Positions 27,008-36,562 of a DNA stretch of 64,000 nt are shown here, piece by piece. The notes below the pieces were generated by a model. It worked only from the letters and a program-made list of their open reading frames with translations, ran no database searches and had not been told where the DNA came from. The DNA comes from Streptomyces sp. NBC_01231. Lineage in GTDB: Bacteria > Actinomycetota > Actinomycetes > Streptomycetales > Streptomycetaceae. The stretch is from NCBI GenBank assembly GCA_035999765.1, contig CP108521.1, forward strand, positions 62,001-126,000, in the 5' to 3' direction. Within the stretch, counting starts at the first letter, position 1. Every line of letters begins with the position of its first letter. The translations under genes were made by a program, and so were the position numbers.

Positions 27008-28742
27008 TCAGTCTTCTGTGCCGTCGACCTCTTCGATGTCGACGGCGGCCGGGTCGCGCAGCGGGCGCAGGCCCCCGCCGGCCGGGACGGTGGCGCGGAA
27101 GCTGTAGCGGCCCAGGCAGTTGAGGTTGGCGTGCTTGAGCGGGGAGAGCCGGGCGACGTCCTCGTCCAGGACGTAGTGCTCGCGCTGGTCGGCGGGCAGT
27201 GCCCGCAACTGCTCGACGGCGGCGTCCAGGTAGCGGGTCGTCCACAGCACGGCGGCGTTCAGGACCAGACCGAGCGCGCCGAGCTGGTCCTCCTGGCCCT
27301 CGCGGTACGCCTGCATGATCTGACCGCGCTTGCCGTGGCAGATGTCCCGGGCGAGCTTGTGGCGGGACTCCTGCACGGTGAGCTGCCGGTTCATCTGACG
27401 CCGGTAGGTGTCGTCGACCGGGTCGACCACGCGCAGCAGGTGCAGCGTCTTGGCGATCCGCCCGTACTCCGCGAACGCCTGCCCCATCGGCGTGGGCCGT
27501 CCCTCTCGACCCAACATCCGCAGCAGGTCGTACGCGCGGACCTGCCCCGTCACCAGGGAGCCGGCCACCCGCAGCATGTCCGGCCAGTGCGTGACCACCT
27601 TGTTCAGGTTCACCCGGTTCCGGGCCAGGGCCTCCAGCGGCCCGTAGCCACCGGTGGCGACGCCGGGCATCTCCGCACGCCAGAACCGCTGGTCCGCCAG
27701 GTCACGGAAGCGGGGGAGAGAAGTTGTAGCCGAGCGTGGAGAACAGGCCGAACACCATGTCGGAGTACGAGGCGTTGTCAGTGGCGACCATCTCCGGCTT
27801 CACCCCGGCGTCCAGGTTCAGCAGGGTGTCCAGGATGTGCAGGGAGTCGCGCGGGGTACCGGGCACGACCATCTGCCCGATGCCCGCGACCTGGTCGTTC
27901 ACGGCGTTCAGCCAGGTGATGCCGCGTTTGAAGTGGTAGTACTTCGGCGAGGGACCGGCGTTGATGGTCCGCTTCGGTACGACGAACCGCAGCCCGTCGA
28001 CGGAAGCGAGCAGGCCCTCACCCCAGTGCTCCACGATCGGAACCCGGGCCTGGGCCTCGATCAGGCGGGCGTTCGCCTCGGCGATGGTGTCCGCCCGCAG
28101 GTAGTACTGGTCGACGTGCACCAGTCGGCCCCGGGTCAACGCCTCGTCGTTCGCGTCGATAACGGGGGTGAAACCGATGTTGCACGCCTCGGCGACCAGC
28201 AGCGCCACCAGGGAGGTCTTCAGATTCTCCATGCGGGTGCGCCCGTCGCCCAAGTGCACGAAGGCGTCCAGGAACCCGGTCCAGGAATCGACCTCGAACA
28301 GCAGGTCCGGTAGGTCGATCTTCGGGAGCATCGCCGCGGTGGTCTGGCGCAGCCAGCGCAGCGACTTGGATTCGCCCACCGCGCCCAGGCGGTCCACGTT
28401 CAGCTTCAGCCGCCCGTTGGGCTGGATCTCGAAGCTGAGCTTCGCGTCTTGCCCGGCCTCCTCCAGCCGCTCGGCCATCAGCTGCCATGCCGCGTCCAAA
28501 GCGCGCACCCGCCCGGCGAGGTGCTCCTCGACCGGCTCGTCCAGGCTCAGACCGTGCAGGACGTCCTCGGCTACGGCCTCCCACTGCCTGCCGTCCAGCA
28601 GCCGCGCCCTCGGGTCCGACCAGCGGTTCGACGGCGCTGCGAACACGTCCCGCCGGTTCAGCGTCCGGTACAACTGCTCCAGCACGCACACCACGTACGC
28701 GTCGCGGTCCACCGCCCCCTCGGGCAGCTCCGGGTTGGAGTA
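27008..28742 (-). pseudogene. Tn3-family transposase, 5'-truncated and frameshifted
   Basis: Homology starts at YSNPELPEGAVDRDAYVVCV (28742) and runs through the DDE region: GFTPVIDANDEALTRGRLVH, QYYLRADTIAEANARLIEAQ, KYYHFKRGITWLNAVNDQVA, HILDTLLNLDAGVKPEMVAT with DNASYSDMVFGLF. The frame breaks at about 27700 after GYNFSP and continues as LARNRVNLNKVVTHWPDMLR, HKLARDICHGKRGQIMQAYR and LNCLGRYSF to the stop at 27008. The N-terminal half is absent, so it is an inactive remnant. No 38-bp terminal repeats were recognised. Confidence 0.88.
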
Positions 28743-28797
28743 TTCCCGGAGGAGCACGTCCGGAAGTCCCAGCGCTGGGTGGAACGCCGCTACAGCA
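28743..28797 (+). repeat. 55-bp inverted duplicate of the epoxide hydrolase 3' region
   Basis: These 55 bases are the exact reverse complement of 29091-29145. On the plus strand they encode FPEEHVRKSQRWVERRYS, part of the neighbouring epoxide hydrolase. They lie exactly between the truncated PPOX gene and the Tn3 remnant. Confidence 0.85.
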
Positions 28798-28923
28798 GTG
28801 TTCACCATCGGTGTCGACCCAGGTCTGGGTGAGCTGAGGCGAGCCGTCCGGCATGGTGGTGGCGATGAAGCAGGGGCTGGGCCGGTTCAGCAGTTTGAGG
28901 AGTTCGCCGGGCAGGGGTGTCAT
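28798..28923 (-). pseudogene. PPOX/pyridoxamine 5'-phosphate oxidase-like gene, 3' truncated
   Basis: ATG at 28923 behind GGAAGGG starts MTPLPGELLKLLNRPSPCFI and continues ATTMPDGSPQLTQTWVDTDG-EH, the typical first strands of F420/FMN-binding PPOX-class proteins. After about 41 codons the sequence turns into the inverted 55-bp duplicate and the Tn3 remnant, so the rest is lost. It lies 60 bp downstream of the epoxide hydrolase and probably belonged to its operon. Confidence 0.7.
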
Positions 28924-28983
28924 GAGGTATCGCCCTTCCTGGGGGGAAGCTGTCGGTAGGAGGTGCCGATGCCGGCGGTGCGC

Positions 28984-30141
28984 TCAGCGCAAGGAACGGA
29001 AGGTGGTCCGGACTTCGTCAACGAAGAGTGCCGGTTGTTCCAGGGCCGCGAAGTGCCCGCCCACCTCAAGCTCGTTGAAGTGGACGACGTTGCTGTAGCG
29101 GCGTTCCACCCAGCGCTGGGACTTCCGGACGTGCTCCTCCGGGAACATGCTGAATCCGGTAGGCAGTGTGATCGGTGCGGCGGCGTTCGGCGCGGAGGGC
29201 CGTGCCGACCGTGCCATTTCCCAGTAGGTCCGCGCAGAGGACGTCCCGGTGTTGGGAAGCCAATAGAGCATGATGTCGTCGAGCAGCTCGTCCAGGGTGA
29301 AAGATGCTTCCGCGTCCCCCGGCGTGCCGCAGGTGTCCTGGAACATCGCGTAGATCCAGGCAGCCAGGCCGATGGGGGACTCCGCGAGGGAGTAGCCAAT
29401 GGTCTGAGGGCGGGTTGCCTGCTCCTTGGCGTAGCCCGAGAGGTTCTCCCAGAAGTAGGCGGCGCTGTCGAGCATTGCCTGCTCATGCTCGGTGGCGTCC
29501 CGGATCTCGTCGGGCGTTGGCGGGAACATGGCGAAGTTGAGGTGCAGCCCGACGCATCCGTCGGGGGCCTTGCGGCCGATCTCGTCGGTGACCGCGCATC
29601 CGAGGTCGCCGCCCTGGGCGCCCCATCGCCGGTAGCCGAGCCGGTCCATCAGCGTGATCCAGGCATCGGCGACCCGGGGGAATCCCCAGCCGGGTTCCAT
29701 AGGCCGGTCGGAGAACCCGAATCCCGGCAGCGACGGCACCACGAGATGGAAGGCGTCCCGCGGGTCACCGCCGTGGGCCGCGGGATCGGTCAGTGGGCCG
29801 ATGACCTTGTGGAAATCGAGGACGGAGCTGGGCCATCCGTGGGTCATGACCAGCGGGAGGGCGTCCGGCTCAGGCGAGCGCACATGGAGGAAGTGAATGC
29901 CCAGACCATCGATGATGGTGCGGGACTGGCCGAAGCCGTTGAGGGTCTTCTCGCACCGCCGCCAGTCGTAGGTGTTGAGCCAGTAGTCGTGCAGCGCGCG
30001 GAGCTTCCCCAGTTGGGGTCCCTGGCTGGTGTCCGGAACGGTCTCTTGATCGGGCCACCGGGTGCGGGAGAGCCGCTCACGCAGGTCGGTCAGCTGTTCC
30101 TCCGGCACGGACAGGGTGAAGGGTTCGATAAGTTCGGACAT
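28984..30141 (-). CDS. epoxide hydrolase (EPHX1-like alpha/beta hydrolase)
   Basis: 385 residues with the N-terminal EHN segment (IEPFTLSVPEEQLTDLRERL and TRWPDQE). The oxyanion motif HGWPSS lies near residue 97, FGFSDRP follows the pocket, and the nucleophile elbow GAQGGDLG near residue 170 supplies the aspartate. The C-terminal GGHFAALEQPALFVDEVR carries the catalytic histidine. Such enzymes open epoxides to diols in the cytoplasm. A PadR regulator gene lies 75 bp upstream on the same strand. Confidence 0.9.
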   Translation of the reverse strand: MSELIEPFTLSVPEEQLTDLRERLSRTRWPDQETVPDTSQGPQLGKLRALHDYWLNTYDWRRCEKTLNGFGQSRTIIDGLGIHFLHVRSPEPDALPLVMTHGWPSSVLDFHKVIGPLTDPAAHGGDPRDAFHLVVPSLPGFGFSDRPMEPGWGFPRVADAWITLMDRLGYRRWGAQGGDLGCAVTDEIGRKAPDGCVGLHLNFAMFPPTPDEIRDATEHEQAMLDSAAYFWENLSGYAKEQATRPQTIGYSLAESPIGLAAWIYAMFQDTCGTPGDAEASFTLDELLDDIMLYWLPNTGTSSARTYWEMARSARPSAPNAAAPITLPTGFSMFPEEHVRKSQRWVERRYSNVVHFNELEVGGHFAALEQPALFVDEVRTTFRSLR

Positions 30142-30216
30142 GGGGCGTGCTCCTTACCGGGCGATACCGCGCCGACAGCGACGCGGGTGGATTCAAGGGG
30201 GGCGGAATCCGGTGAT

Positions 30217-30792
30217 TCAGAGGGTGTCGGGCTGACGGGTCCGTTCATCGGTGACAATCTCGGGCACCGCGTCCAGGACCTCCTGGAGCCAGGCGATCTC
30301 GGCGCGCAGCCTGTGCGCACTGTGACTGACCGCTAGTGCCTCGCTCACCGTCAGGTGGCCGCCGTCGATGGCGTTGGCGTTCAGCGCCTCGGTGTCCGAG
30401 AGCATGGAGGCGAGTTCATCCAGCCGGGATGCGATCACCGTGTGGAGCTCGTCCAGCTTCTCCGGGTCCAGGCGGGTGAGGGCCAGGTCGAACGGGTCCG
30501 GCTTCATCCAGATGTGGCGCAGACTCTCGGACTGGAGTTCCTTGAGACGCAGCCGCCCTTCACCGGTGATGCCGTACACCTGACGCTCGGGCAGATTGCC
30601 CTCCTTCTCGGTCCTGACCTCTTCGAGCAAGCCCTCAGCCAGCAGGCGCTTGATCGCCTGGTACAGGCTGCCCACGGACACATCCGTCCACAGGTGCAGA
30701 TGTTCCCGCTCGGCCTGGAGGCGCACCCTATGCCCGTGCATCTCGCCGTTCCTCGCGAACGTGTCGAGGATGAACAACCTGATCGATGACAT
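30217..30792 (-). CDS. PadR-family transcriptional regulator
   Basis: 191 residues from ATG 30792 (MSSIRLFILDTFARNGEMHG). The winged helix is clear: MHGHRVRLQAEREHLHLWTD, SVGSLYQAIKRLLAEGLLEE and NLPERQVYGITGEGRLRLKE. The C-terminal helices (Vir_C-type) mediate dimerisation. It is first in line with the epoxide hydrolase, so it probably controls that gene. An in-frame ATG 30 bases upstream is possible; neither has a strong ribosome site. Confidence 0.88.
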   Translation of the reverse strand: MSSIRLFILDTFARNGEMHGHRVRLQAEREHLHLWTDVSVGSLYQAIKRLLAEGLLEEVRTEKEGNLPERQVYGITGEGRLRLKELQSESLRHIWMKPDPFDLALTRLDPEKLDELHTVIASRLDELASMLSDTEALNANAIDGGHLTVSEALAVSHSAHRLRAEIAWLQEVLDAVPEIVTDERTRQPDTL

Positions 30793-30967
30793 ACGACTAC
30801 TCTTGCATGAGTACTTGTTCATAGGCAACCGGCCGATGTGCTGAACATCGGCTCCGGGAGCGACCGCGTCGAGGTCACGAACGGGATTCATCGCCGAGCT
30901 CACCGCCGTGACTGAACAGTGAGCGATTTCCAGCATCCCGATGCTGACCGCAAGTTGGACGCCCCTG

Positions 30968-31670
30968 CGCAACGACAAAGCTCCTGGTAGACGGGTTCTC
31001 GACCAAGATCACCCGTGCCTGCCAGGAGCTTCGCATGCTTGTCTACTCATCCTCGATCGATCTGTCCAGCGGAACCCTGCGGTTCCTTACCGGTCAACTG
31101 GCCGCGCGGCGGGCGAAGATCGGTACACGGTGGCGACGTCTGGCCGTCGGCCGCCAGGCTCTGCTCGCCCTCGCGCACCTGCGGTGCGGTGATACCTACG
31201 CCCAGCTCGCTGCCGGATTCGACATCGGGATCGCCACGGTCTACCGCTATATACGCGAAGCTGTCGAGGCCCTGGCCGCCCTCGCGCCTTCACTCGCCGA
31301 GGCGATGCGGACGATCCGCGAGAAGGCGTTCGTGATTCTGGACGGCACTCTGCTGCCGATCGACCGGATCGCTGCGGACTCCCCGTACTACTCCAGGAAA
31401 CACAAGCGCCACGGCATGAACATCCAGGTCCTCGCCGATCCGTTCGGACGCCTGCTCTGGGCCTCGGCCGCCCTGCCCGGATCGACCCACGACCTCACTG
31501 CTGCCCGACACCACGGAATCCTCGACGCGCTCACCGAGGCGGGCCTGAAGTGCTGGGCGGACAAGGCGTATCAAGGCGCCGGCGGGCCTGTTCGAGTCCC
31601 GTTCCGCGGTCGCCGTCTGAAGGGGTGGAAGCGACGCCACAACACCAGTCACGCCAAGATCCGATGCGTC
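30968..31670 (+). mobile_element. IS5-family (IS112-like) element, right end missing
   Basis: The left flank (AAAGCTCCTGGTAGACGG) is typical of an IS end and leads to the transposase ATG at 31035. The element stops without a right end at about 31670, where the sequence becomes the XRE regulator gene on the other strand. Confidence 0.7.
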
Positions 31671-31790
31671 GGCGGGAGCACGCTCCTCCAGATCGAGCAG
31701 GTGGACCAGGACAGCGGCGTCGTCGCGGCGCAGTGCGTGACAGTTGGCGAGCGCCAGTTGATGCGTGAACTGGCGCTCAACGCTGGGTAG
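31035..31790 (+). pseudogene. IS5-family DDE transposase, C-terminus lost
   Basis: MLVYSSSIDLSSGTLRFLTG, an HTH (TYAQLAAGFDIGIATVYRYI), then the DDE core: VILDGTLLPIDRI, YYSRKHKRHGMNIQVLADPF, PGSTHDLTAARHHG and CWADKAYQGAG. Homology ends at HAKIRCVG (about 31670); the family normally continues with the last catalytic Glu helix. Residues after that come from antisense of the XRE gene. Confidence 0.85.
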
Positions 31791-32768
31791 TTGCCCGATG
31801 TCGACCTGGTCGGCCAGGCGCAGCCCCTCGGCGGCCTCACCGGCGAGCATCTCGACGCTGATGGCGTGGAGTGCGACGTTGGTCGGTCCGAACACCGTCC
31901 AGGCGACGTTGCCGTCGCCGACCTGTTCGGCGAGGGGCGCGGCCCCCTCGGTCAGCCGTCGGCGGGCGTCAGGCCAGCGACGTCGTCGTGCGTCAGAGAC
32001 GACCGCGACCAGCTGAAGCGCCCCTTGCACCGCGGACGCCTCCCGGGATGCGGGGACGTCGCGGCGTAAGCGGTCGACCGCCTGGAGCGCGACGTCCTTG
32101 GCCTCTTCCACGGCGCCAGGATCGCTGTGGGAGAGCAGCACGTGGCCCATGTTCCAGGTGCCGACGGCGATGCGCAGGGGGTCGTCGGCGTCCTCGGCGG
32201 CCCGGATGGCGCGGTCGGCGACCATGAGGGACAGATCGAGGCGGCCCGCTCTGCGGCAGTACGAGCGCAGCAGCCCGTACAGGTCGGCCGCCACCCGCAG
32301 TACCTCGCGCCGCTCCCGCTCTTCACCGCGGCCGCGCTGCGCGCGGACGGCGTGCTCGACGTCCGTGATCAAAGCGGGCAGGACGTCGGCGATTTCCGTG
32401 AACCGGTTCTTGGAGCACTGCCAGATCCCCCACGCCGCCTCCACCCGCTCGCGCAGGCTTGCCGCCGTAACGACGGCGCGTGTGGCGGGCGGGACGGCGC
32501 CTGTCAGCGCGCGGGTGATGGCGGGCGCGGTGCTCACCGGTGATGCTGGTTCGCCGGCCGGTGCCTCGGTGAACAGGGCGGCGATCGGCACACCGAGCTC
32601 GGTGGCGAGCCGGGCGAGCACGTCGGCTGACGGCATTTTGCTGCCGGCTTCGATCATTTCCAGGTAGCGCTCGGTGATGCCGCACAGTCCGGCGACCGCG
32701 GCGATGGTCCGGCCGTCCCGGCGCCGGTAGTGCCGTACGTTGCGGCCGACGGGCAATTGCGATGGCAC
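31290..32768 (-). CDS. XRE-family regulator with TPR-like domain, C-terminus replaced by IS sequence
   Basis: GTG at 32768 behind GGGGGG (VPSQLPVGRNVRHYRRRDGR). The HTH is RTIAAVAGLCGITERYLEMI then EAGSKMPSADVLARLATELG. The large helical part (ALQAVDRLRRDVPASREASA, LRLADQVDIGQLPSVERQFT) resembles the TPR-like domain of actinobacterial XRE regulators of small-molecule responses. Native sequence ends at about 31670 (LDLEERAPAD); the frame then reads antisense through the IS5 remnant to 31290, giving a chimeric tail. Confidence 0.8.
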   Translation of the reverse strand: MPSQLPVGRNVRHYRRRDGRTIAAVAGLCGITERYLEMIEAGSKMPSADVLARLATELGVPIAALFTEAPAGEPASPVSTAPAITRALTGAVPPATRAVVTAASLRERVEAAWGIWQCSKNRFTEIADVLPALITDVEHAVRAQRGRGEERERREVLRVAADLYGLLRSYCRRAGRLDLSLMVADRAIRAAEDADDPLRIAVGTWNMGHVLLSHSDPGAVEEAKDVALQAVDRLRRDVPASREASAVQGALQLVAVVSDARRRRWPDARRRLTEGAAPLAEQVGDGNVAWTVFGPTNVALHAISVEMLAGEAAEGLRLADQVDIGQLPSVERQFTHQLALANCHALRRDDAAVLVHLLDLEERAPADASDLGVTGVVASLPPLQTATAERDSNRPAGALIRLVRPALQARLGERVEDSVVSGSSEVVGRSGQGGRGPEQASERIGEDLDVHAVALVFPGVVRGVRSDPVDRQQSAVQNHERLLADRPHRLGE

Positions 32769-32841
32769 CGAAGGCCCCCCTTCCCGCGCAGCTCTCGTAC
32801 CGTCAGCGTAGAACGCGGCGCAGCGACGTGTGCACGCTCCG

Positions 32842-32855
32842 CACACGATCGTGTG
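32842..32855. promoter_or_regulatory. perfect 14-bp palindrome between divergent genes
   Basis: CACACGATCGTGTG lies in the 121-bp gap between the XRE gene and the HAD gene, with a smaller palindrome CGTGTGCACG nearby at 32827. A plausible operator for the XRE protein. Confidence 0.4.
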
Positions 32856-32889
32856 ACTCTGGCAGGAGCGGAAACGTTGGGGAGGGCGC

Positions 32890-33567
32890 ATGGCGAAGCT
32901 GGTGTTGTGGGACATCGACCACACGCTGATCGACACCCGGGGTGTGGGACGCGAACTGTCCGCCGCCGCCTTCGAAGAGACCCTCGGACAGCCCATGCGC
33001 CAACAGGCGAAGATCGACGGCATCACCGAGCCGGTGATCTTCCGTGAGACCGCCCGCCTCCATGGACTCGCCACCGACCGGGCCGACTTCGACCGCTTCG
33101 CCCGCGCCCTCGCCGACGGGCACCTGCGCCGGGCGGCAGACCTGCGTGAACGCGGACACGCCCTGCCCGGCGCGGCCGCCGCTCTTGACGCCCTGGACAC
33201 TGCCGGCGTCCGGCAGACCGTGGTCTCCGGCAACGTCCGCCCCGTCGCCGAGACCAAACTCGCCGTCTTCGGTCTGGACAAACACGTCCTGTGGGAGGCC
33301 GGCGCCTACGGCGAGGACCGCGACGTACGCGCCGACCTCGTCCGCCTCGCCCTGCGACGCGCAGGTTCGACGGCCGCGGCCGCCGTGCTCATCGGAGACA
33401 CCCCAGCCGACATCGAAGGCGCGCACGCCAATGGTGTCCAGGTCATTGCAGTTGCCTCGGGCCGCAGCGACGAGTCCGCGCTGCGCGACGCCGGCGCCGA
33501 CACCGTGCTCCCCGACCTGCGCGACACCGAGCTGCTCGTGCACCTCATACGGGACAGCGATCAGTAG
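32890..33567 (+). CDS. HAD-superfamily hydrolase (phosphatase)
   Basis: 225 residues. Motif I is LVLWDIDHTLID with the nucleophile aspartate and acid/base second aspartate; motif II is QTVVSGNVRPVAETKL; motif IV is AVLIGDTPADIEGA. The helical cap lies between residues 15 and 80. Typical of phosphoglycolate/nucleotidase-type HAD phosphatases; substrate unknown. Divergent from the XRE regulator, a pairing frequent in Streptomyces. GGAG sits seven bases before the ATG. Confidence 0.9.
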   Translation: MAKLVLWDIDHTLIDTRGVGRELSAAAFEETLGQPMRQQAKIDGITEPVIFRETARLHGLATDRADFDRFARALADGHLRRAADLRERGHALPGAAAALDALDTAGVRQTVVSGNVRPVAETKLAVFGLDKHVLWEAGAYGEDRDVRADLVRLALRRAGSTAAAAVLIGDTPADIEGAHANGVQVIAVASGRSDESALRDAGADTVLPDLRDTELLVHLIRDSDQ

Positions 33568-33570
33568 GGG

Positions 33571-33640
33571 CCGGGGTGCCCGGACGCAAACGCGAACTGG
33601 CCGTGGACATCCTCGGCCTGGTCATCTCGGTCGCCGACCG
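33571..33640 (+). pseudogene. tiny IS5/IS4-type transposase scrap
   Basis: Reads PGRKRELAVDILGLVISVAD, matching the GRKRHxxVDTLGL motif of IS5-family transposases (compare GRKRHVVVDTLGLLLAV at 55795). Nothing else of the element remains. Confidence 0.5.
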
Positions 33641-33681
33641 AGACCCACAGCCCACGAAGGGCGCCAGCTTCGACCCGCCCC

Positions 33682-33707
33682 GGGATGCCTCGTTGCCGAG
33701 GCATCCC
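33682..33707 (+). terminator. hairpin terminator after the HAD gene
   Basis: GGGATGCCTCG pairs with CGAGGCATCCC across TTGC. Confidence 0.7.
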
Positions 33708-33747
33708 CACGCCGGTATTGCCCCTACCGGCGTGTCAGCTTTTTTGT
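33708..33747 (+). terminator. second hairpin with T run
   Basis: CACGCCGGTA pairs with TACCGGCGTG (loop of 7), followed by TCAGCTTTTTT. It overlaps the end of the convergent enoyl-CoA hydratase gene. Confidence 0.75.
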
Positions 33748-34473
33748 CACTGCTGCCGTCAGCAGATCGGCATCGAAGAGGCCACCATTGGCGGGGCGGG
33801 TGTTGGCATTCAGCATGGCCTTTGCGGTTCGCAGCGCCGCCGGATCACGGCGGACGAGTGGCTTGGTCCAGCGTCTGACAGCTGTGTCCAACTGGTCCGA
33901 CGGGACGACCTTGTGCAGGATGGACAGCTCGCGTCCGACCGCAGCGTCGAATTCGTCGGCTGTCAGGATCAGTTCACGGATTTTGGCCGCCCCCACTTCG
34001 TCAAGCAGGCGCGGCAGGATACCGCCCCACGCTGGGGGGACTCCCAGGCCGAGTTCAGGCAGTCGGAAGCGAGTTGTGTCCGCCCCGACCCGTAGATCGC
34101 AGAGCACCGCGAGCCCGACGCCTGCCCCGACGACCCCGCCGTGCAGCTTTGCGATGGTCACAGTCTCAGTGGTCGCGAGGGTGTCGCACACCCGACGTGC
34201 TTTGTGGGCGAGTGCCCGAAGCGCCCCTCCCGAAGGGTCCTCGGCGAGGAGTGACGAGAACTCACTGCGGTCTCCTCCCAGGCAGAAGTTGTCCCCTGCG
34301 CCCGAGAGCACCATCACCCGAATGTGGGGGTCGTCTTCTGCTTCGCCTAGCACGACGAGGAGTTCGTCCAGAACCACTCCGGATATGGCGTTGCCGGCCT
34401 CCGGGGTGTTCAGCTGCACTGTGAGGATGTGGCCGTCGAGTGCCACGAGGAGGGTCTTGAAATCTCTCAGCAT
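33724..34473 (-). CDS. enoyl-CoA hydratase/isomerase (crotonase) family protein
   Basis: 249 residues with the crotonase fold. HILTVQLNTPEAGNAISG, the first oxyanion loop GAGDNFCLGGDRSEF and the second KLHGGVVGAGVGLAVLCDLR are in place. The usual catalytic Glu segment reads PELGLGVPPAWGGILPRLLD. It follows the P450 gene by 39 bp on the same strand, so the two are probably an operon and act on the same carbon skeleton, perhaps in secondary metabolism. Confidence 0.88.
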   Translation of the reverse strand: MLRDFKTLLVALDGHILTVQLNTPEAGNAISGVVLDELLVVLGEAEDDPHIRVMVLSGAGDNFCLGGDRSEFSSLLAEDPSGGALRALAHKARRVCDTLATTETVTIAKLHGGVVGAGVGLAVLCDLRVGADTTRFRLPELGLGVPPAWGGILPRLLDEVGAAKIRELILTADEFDAAVGRELSILHKVVPSDQLDTAVRRWTKPLVRRDPAALRTAKAMLNANTRPANGGLFDADLLTAAVTKKLTRR

Positions 34474-34512
34474 GTCCTTCTTCGACTTTCCGGGGTGCTC
34501 GATGGTGGCTGT

Positions 34513-35766
34513 TCAGGCGAGGGCGAGGTGCAGTGAGGTCATATGACGGAAGGCCACTCGTGGTGCCCAACGAGGGGTGTCGATGACGCGTAGGCGGATG
34601 GACCGTCTGAGCAGCGAGGTGAGCACGGCCGTCGCCTCCAGTCGGGCCAGGGCATTGCCGAGGCAGTAGTGGATGCCTCCGCCGAAGGCGAGGTGAGGGG
34701 CCCTGCGGCGAATGTCGACGGTCTGGGGATCGGCGTACCGGACCGGGTCGTGGTGAGCCGCACCGGTCATGAGCTGGACCATCTCGCCCTCTCGCACGAG
34801 CACTCCGCCGAGCTCAGTGTCGTCAGGCGCCACCCGGCTGATCATGTGTATGGGCGGGTCGTAGCGCAGCACTTCCTCGATTGCGTCCGGTATGTGCTCG
34901 GGATGACGACGCAGCCAGTCCATGTGGTGGGAGTCGTCGAACAGCAGCCGGGCGGTGCTGGAGAGTACGTGGGAGGTTGTTTCCAGTGCCGCCAAGACCA
35001 TAAAGATCGCGAGGGAGTGGACGGCTTGGTCAGCGCTGGCCTGGTCGGGTTCGAGTGTGTCCCAGGTGCGGAGCCAAGAGGAAATCGGGTCGTCACCAAG
35101 TGCCCTTCGGCGTTCCTGGATGAGCTCGGCGAAGTACCGGCGCAGTTCGGCTGTCGCGGCGTCAGATTGAGTGAGCTGACTCGGAGTCGGGAATAGCTCC
35201 TGGGTGTGCACTTGGTCGTGCGTAAGAGACCTCAAGAAGCTGTAATCGGACGGGGGTAGGCTCATCCATGTACCGATGGCGATTACCGGCAGCTCTTCGC
35301 TGACAAGAGTGCAGAAATCCGATGGCCCTTGATGCAGTGCATCGACGAACCGGTCGAGCAGGCGCTCGACCGTTTTTTCTATCGAGGGGCGCAGCTTCTC
35401 CAGAGGGTTTTGACTGAATGGATTTCCCACCGATTTTCGCGTTCGCGCGTGATTCGGCGGATTCAGCATCGGAAGTGAAGCGCCCATCTGGTGCGATGCT
35501 GGCGCACTCCACCGCTTCGCATCTCGCTGGCTGGTGCGCCAGCCTGTGTCAGGAACCCTCCAGGACCTGTCCCTCAGGATTTGGTTGCACAGCTGGTAGG
35601 AAGTGACCAGATGTCCGCCCCATGGTGCCGGAATCACTTCACCCATCGTCATGAGCTGTTCGTATATGGGGAAGGGATTCGCCTGACCGTCACTTGTGCG
35701 CAGACGGGAGACGAGCGAAATTATCGCGCGCCGGTCGGATACTGGAGACACTGGGATTGACGCCAC
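34513..35766 (-). CDS. cytochrome P450
   Basis: 417 residues. The I-helix oxygen-binding segment reads AALETTS, the K-helix ExxR is in AIEEVLRYDPP, and the haem-ligand loop is FGGGIHYCLGNALARLEA with the cysteine ligand. No membrane anchor, as expected for soluble actinomycete P450s fed by ferredoxin. No ferredoxin gene is adjacent. Upstream DNA (35767-36000) is clearly less GC-rich than the surroundings. Confidence 0.95.
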   Translation of the reverse strand: MASIPVSPVSDRRAIISLVSRLRTSDGQANPFPIYEQLMTMGEVIPAPWGGHLVTSYQLCNQILRDRSWRVPDTGWRTSQRDAKRWSAPASHQMGASLPMLNPPNHARTRKSVGNPFSQNPLEKLRPSIEKTVERLLDRFVDALHQGPSDFCTLVSEELPVIAIGTWMSLPPSDYSFLRSLTHDQVHTQELFPTPSQLTQSDAATAELRRYFAELIQERRRALGDDPISSWLRTWDTLEPDQASADQAVHSLAIFMVLAALETTSHVLSSTARLLFDDSHHMDWLRRHPEHIPDAIEEVLRYDPPIHMISRVAPDDTELGGVLVREGEMVQLMTGAAHHDPVRYADPQTVDIRRRAPHLAFGGGIHYCLGNALARLEATAVLTSLLRRSIRLRVIDTPRWAPRVAFRHMTSLHLALA

Positions 35767-36010
35767 GGCGACCTCTTACTCTTATCGCACGATCACACAT
35801 TAGTTGCGCGCCGTGCATACCCTTGCGAATGTACGGTCATGTGCATGCCAGAGATGCTGACGCTGTTGCAAAGATCACACAGTCAGAGGTTTATGGGCCC
35901 CCGCTAACGTCGCCGTTTCGCTTGGACACGGCGGCCATTGAGGAGGAAATAAGAAAGCGCCTGGGTGACCTGCGGCGATGAACTGCGCGCATCGGCACAG
36001 GAAGGCGATC
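35767..36010. other. P450 upstream region, relatively AT-rich
   Basis: Likely promoter of the P450 operon. A 50-codon plus-strand frame from ATG 35829 (MYGHVHARDADAVAKITQSE, ending EEEIRKRLGDLRR at 35981) is possible but lacks a clear ribosome site. Confidence 0.35.
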
Positions 36011-36562
36011 TCAGGGCCGGTCAGCATCAGAACCCGGAAGTTCACGTTGGCACGACTTCGGGGACGCTCTCACGGGGCGGGAAGGCCCTGACGACGGCAC
36101 GGGGGCGGCGACGGCATCCTCGGCCGTGTCGGGCAGCTGGAGAACTTGGTCGGCGGTCAGCCGGCCATGCGTCAGGAGCCCGCCACTGTGTGCGGCGATG
36201 TAGCGCAGGGCGAACAGCACATGCAGTTCTTGCAGGAGTAAGCGGGCTTGTGGGGATGCAGCCTTGGCGGCCGCCGCGTGCAATTCCTCGGCGGCGCGCC
36301 GGTGGGCGTGGGCCTCTATCAGGGCCAGGGCGGGGATGGCGGCGCCGTTCCAGCGGTCCAGCGGCGAGCTGACCCGGTTCGTGCGCAGGCGTGGCTCGAT
36401 GCGTTCCTGGTGCGTGAGCCCCTCCTGGAAGGCGAAGCCCTCGGAGCTGAACAGGTGCTGCCACGGCTCATGGCTGTCGGCCTGCCCGTCGAACAGCAGA
36501 CGCTGAGGGTCGTTGTCAATCAACCGGTCTGATACACGCGGAAGTTGCTCAGAGGCGATCAC
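36011..36562 (-). pseudogene. acyl-CoA oxidase C-terminal domain remnant
   Basis: Residues LTHQERIEPRLRTN, LIEAHAHRRAAEELHAAAAK, LLLQELHVLFALRYIAAHSG and GLLTHGRLTADQVLQLPDTA resemble the second helical domain of acyl-CoA oxidases, where the HG-x-L-x-x-x-x loop follows a long helix. The flavin-binding front two thirds are absent. A part of the tail after EDAVAAPVP also looks non-native. It may once have belonged with the P450 and crotonase genes. Confidence 0.45.
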
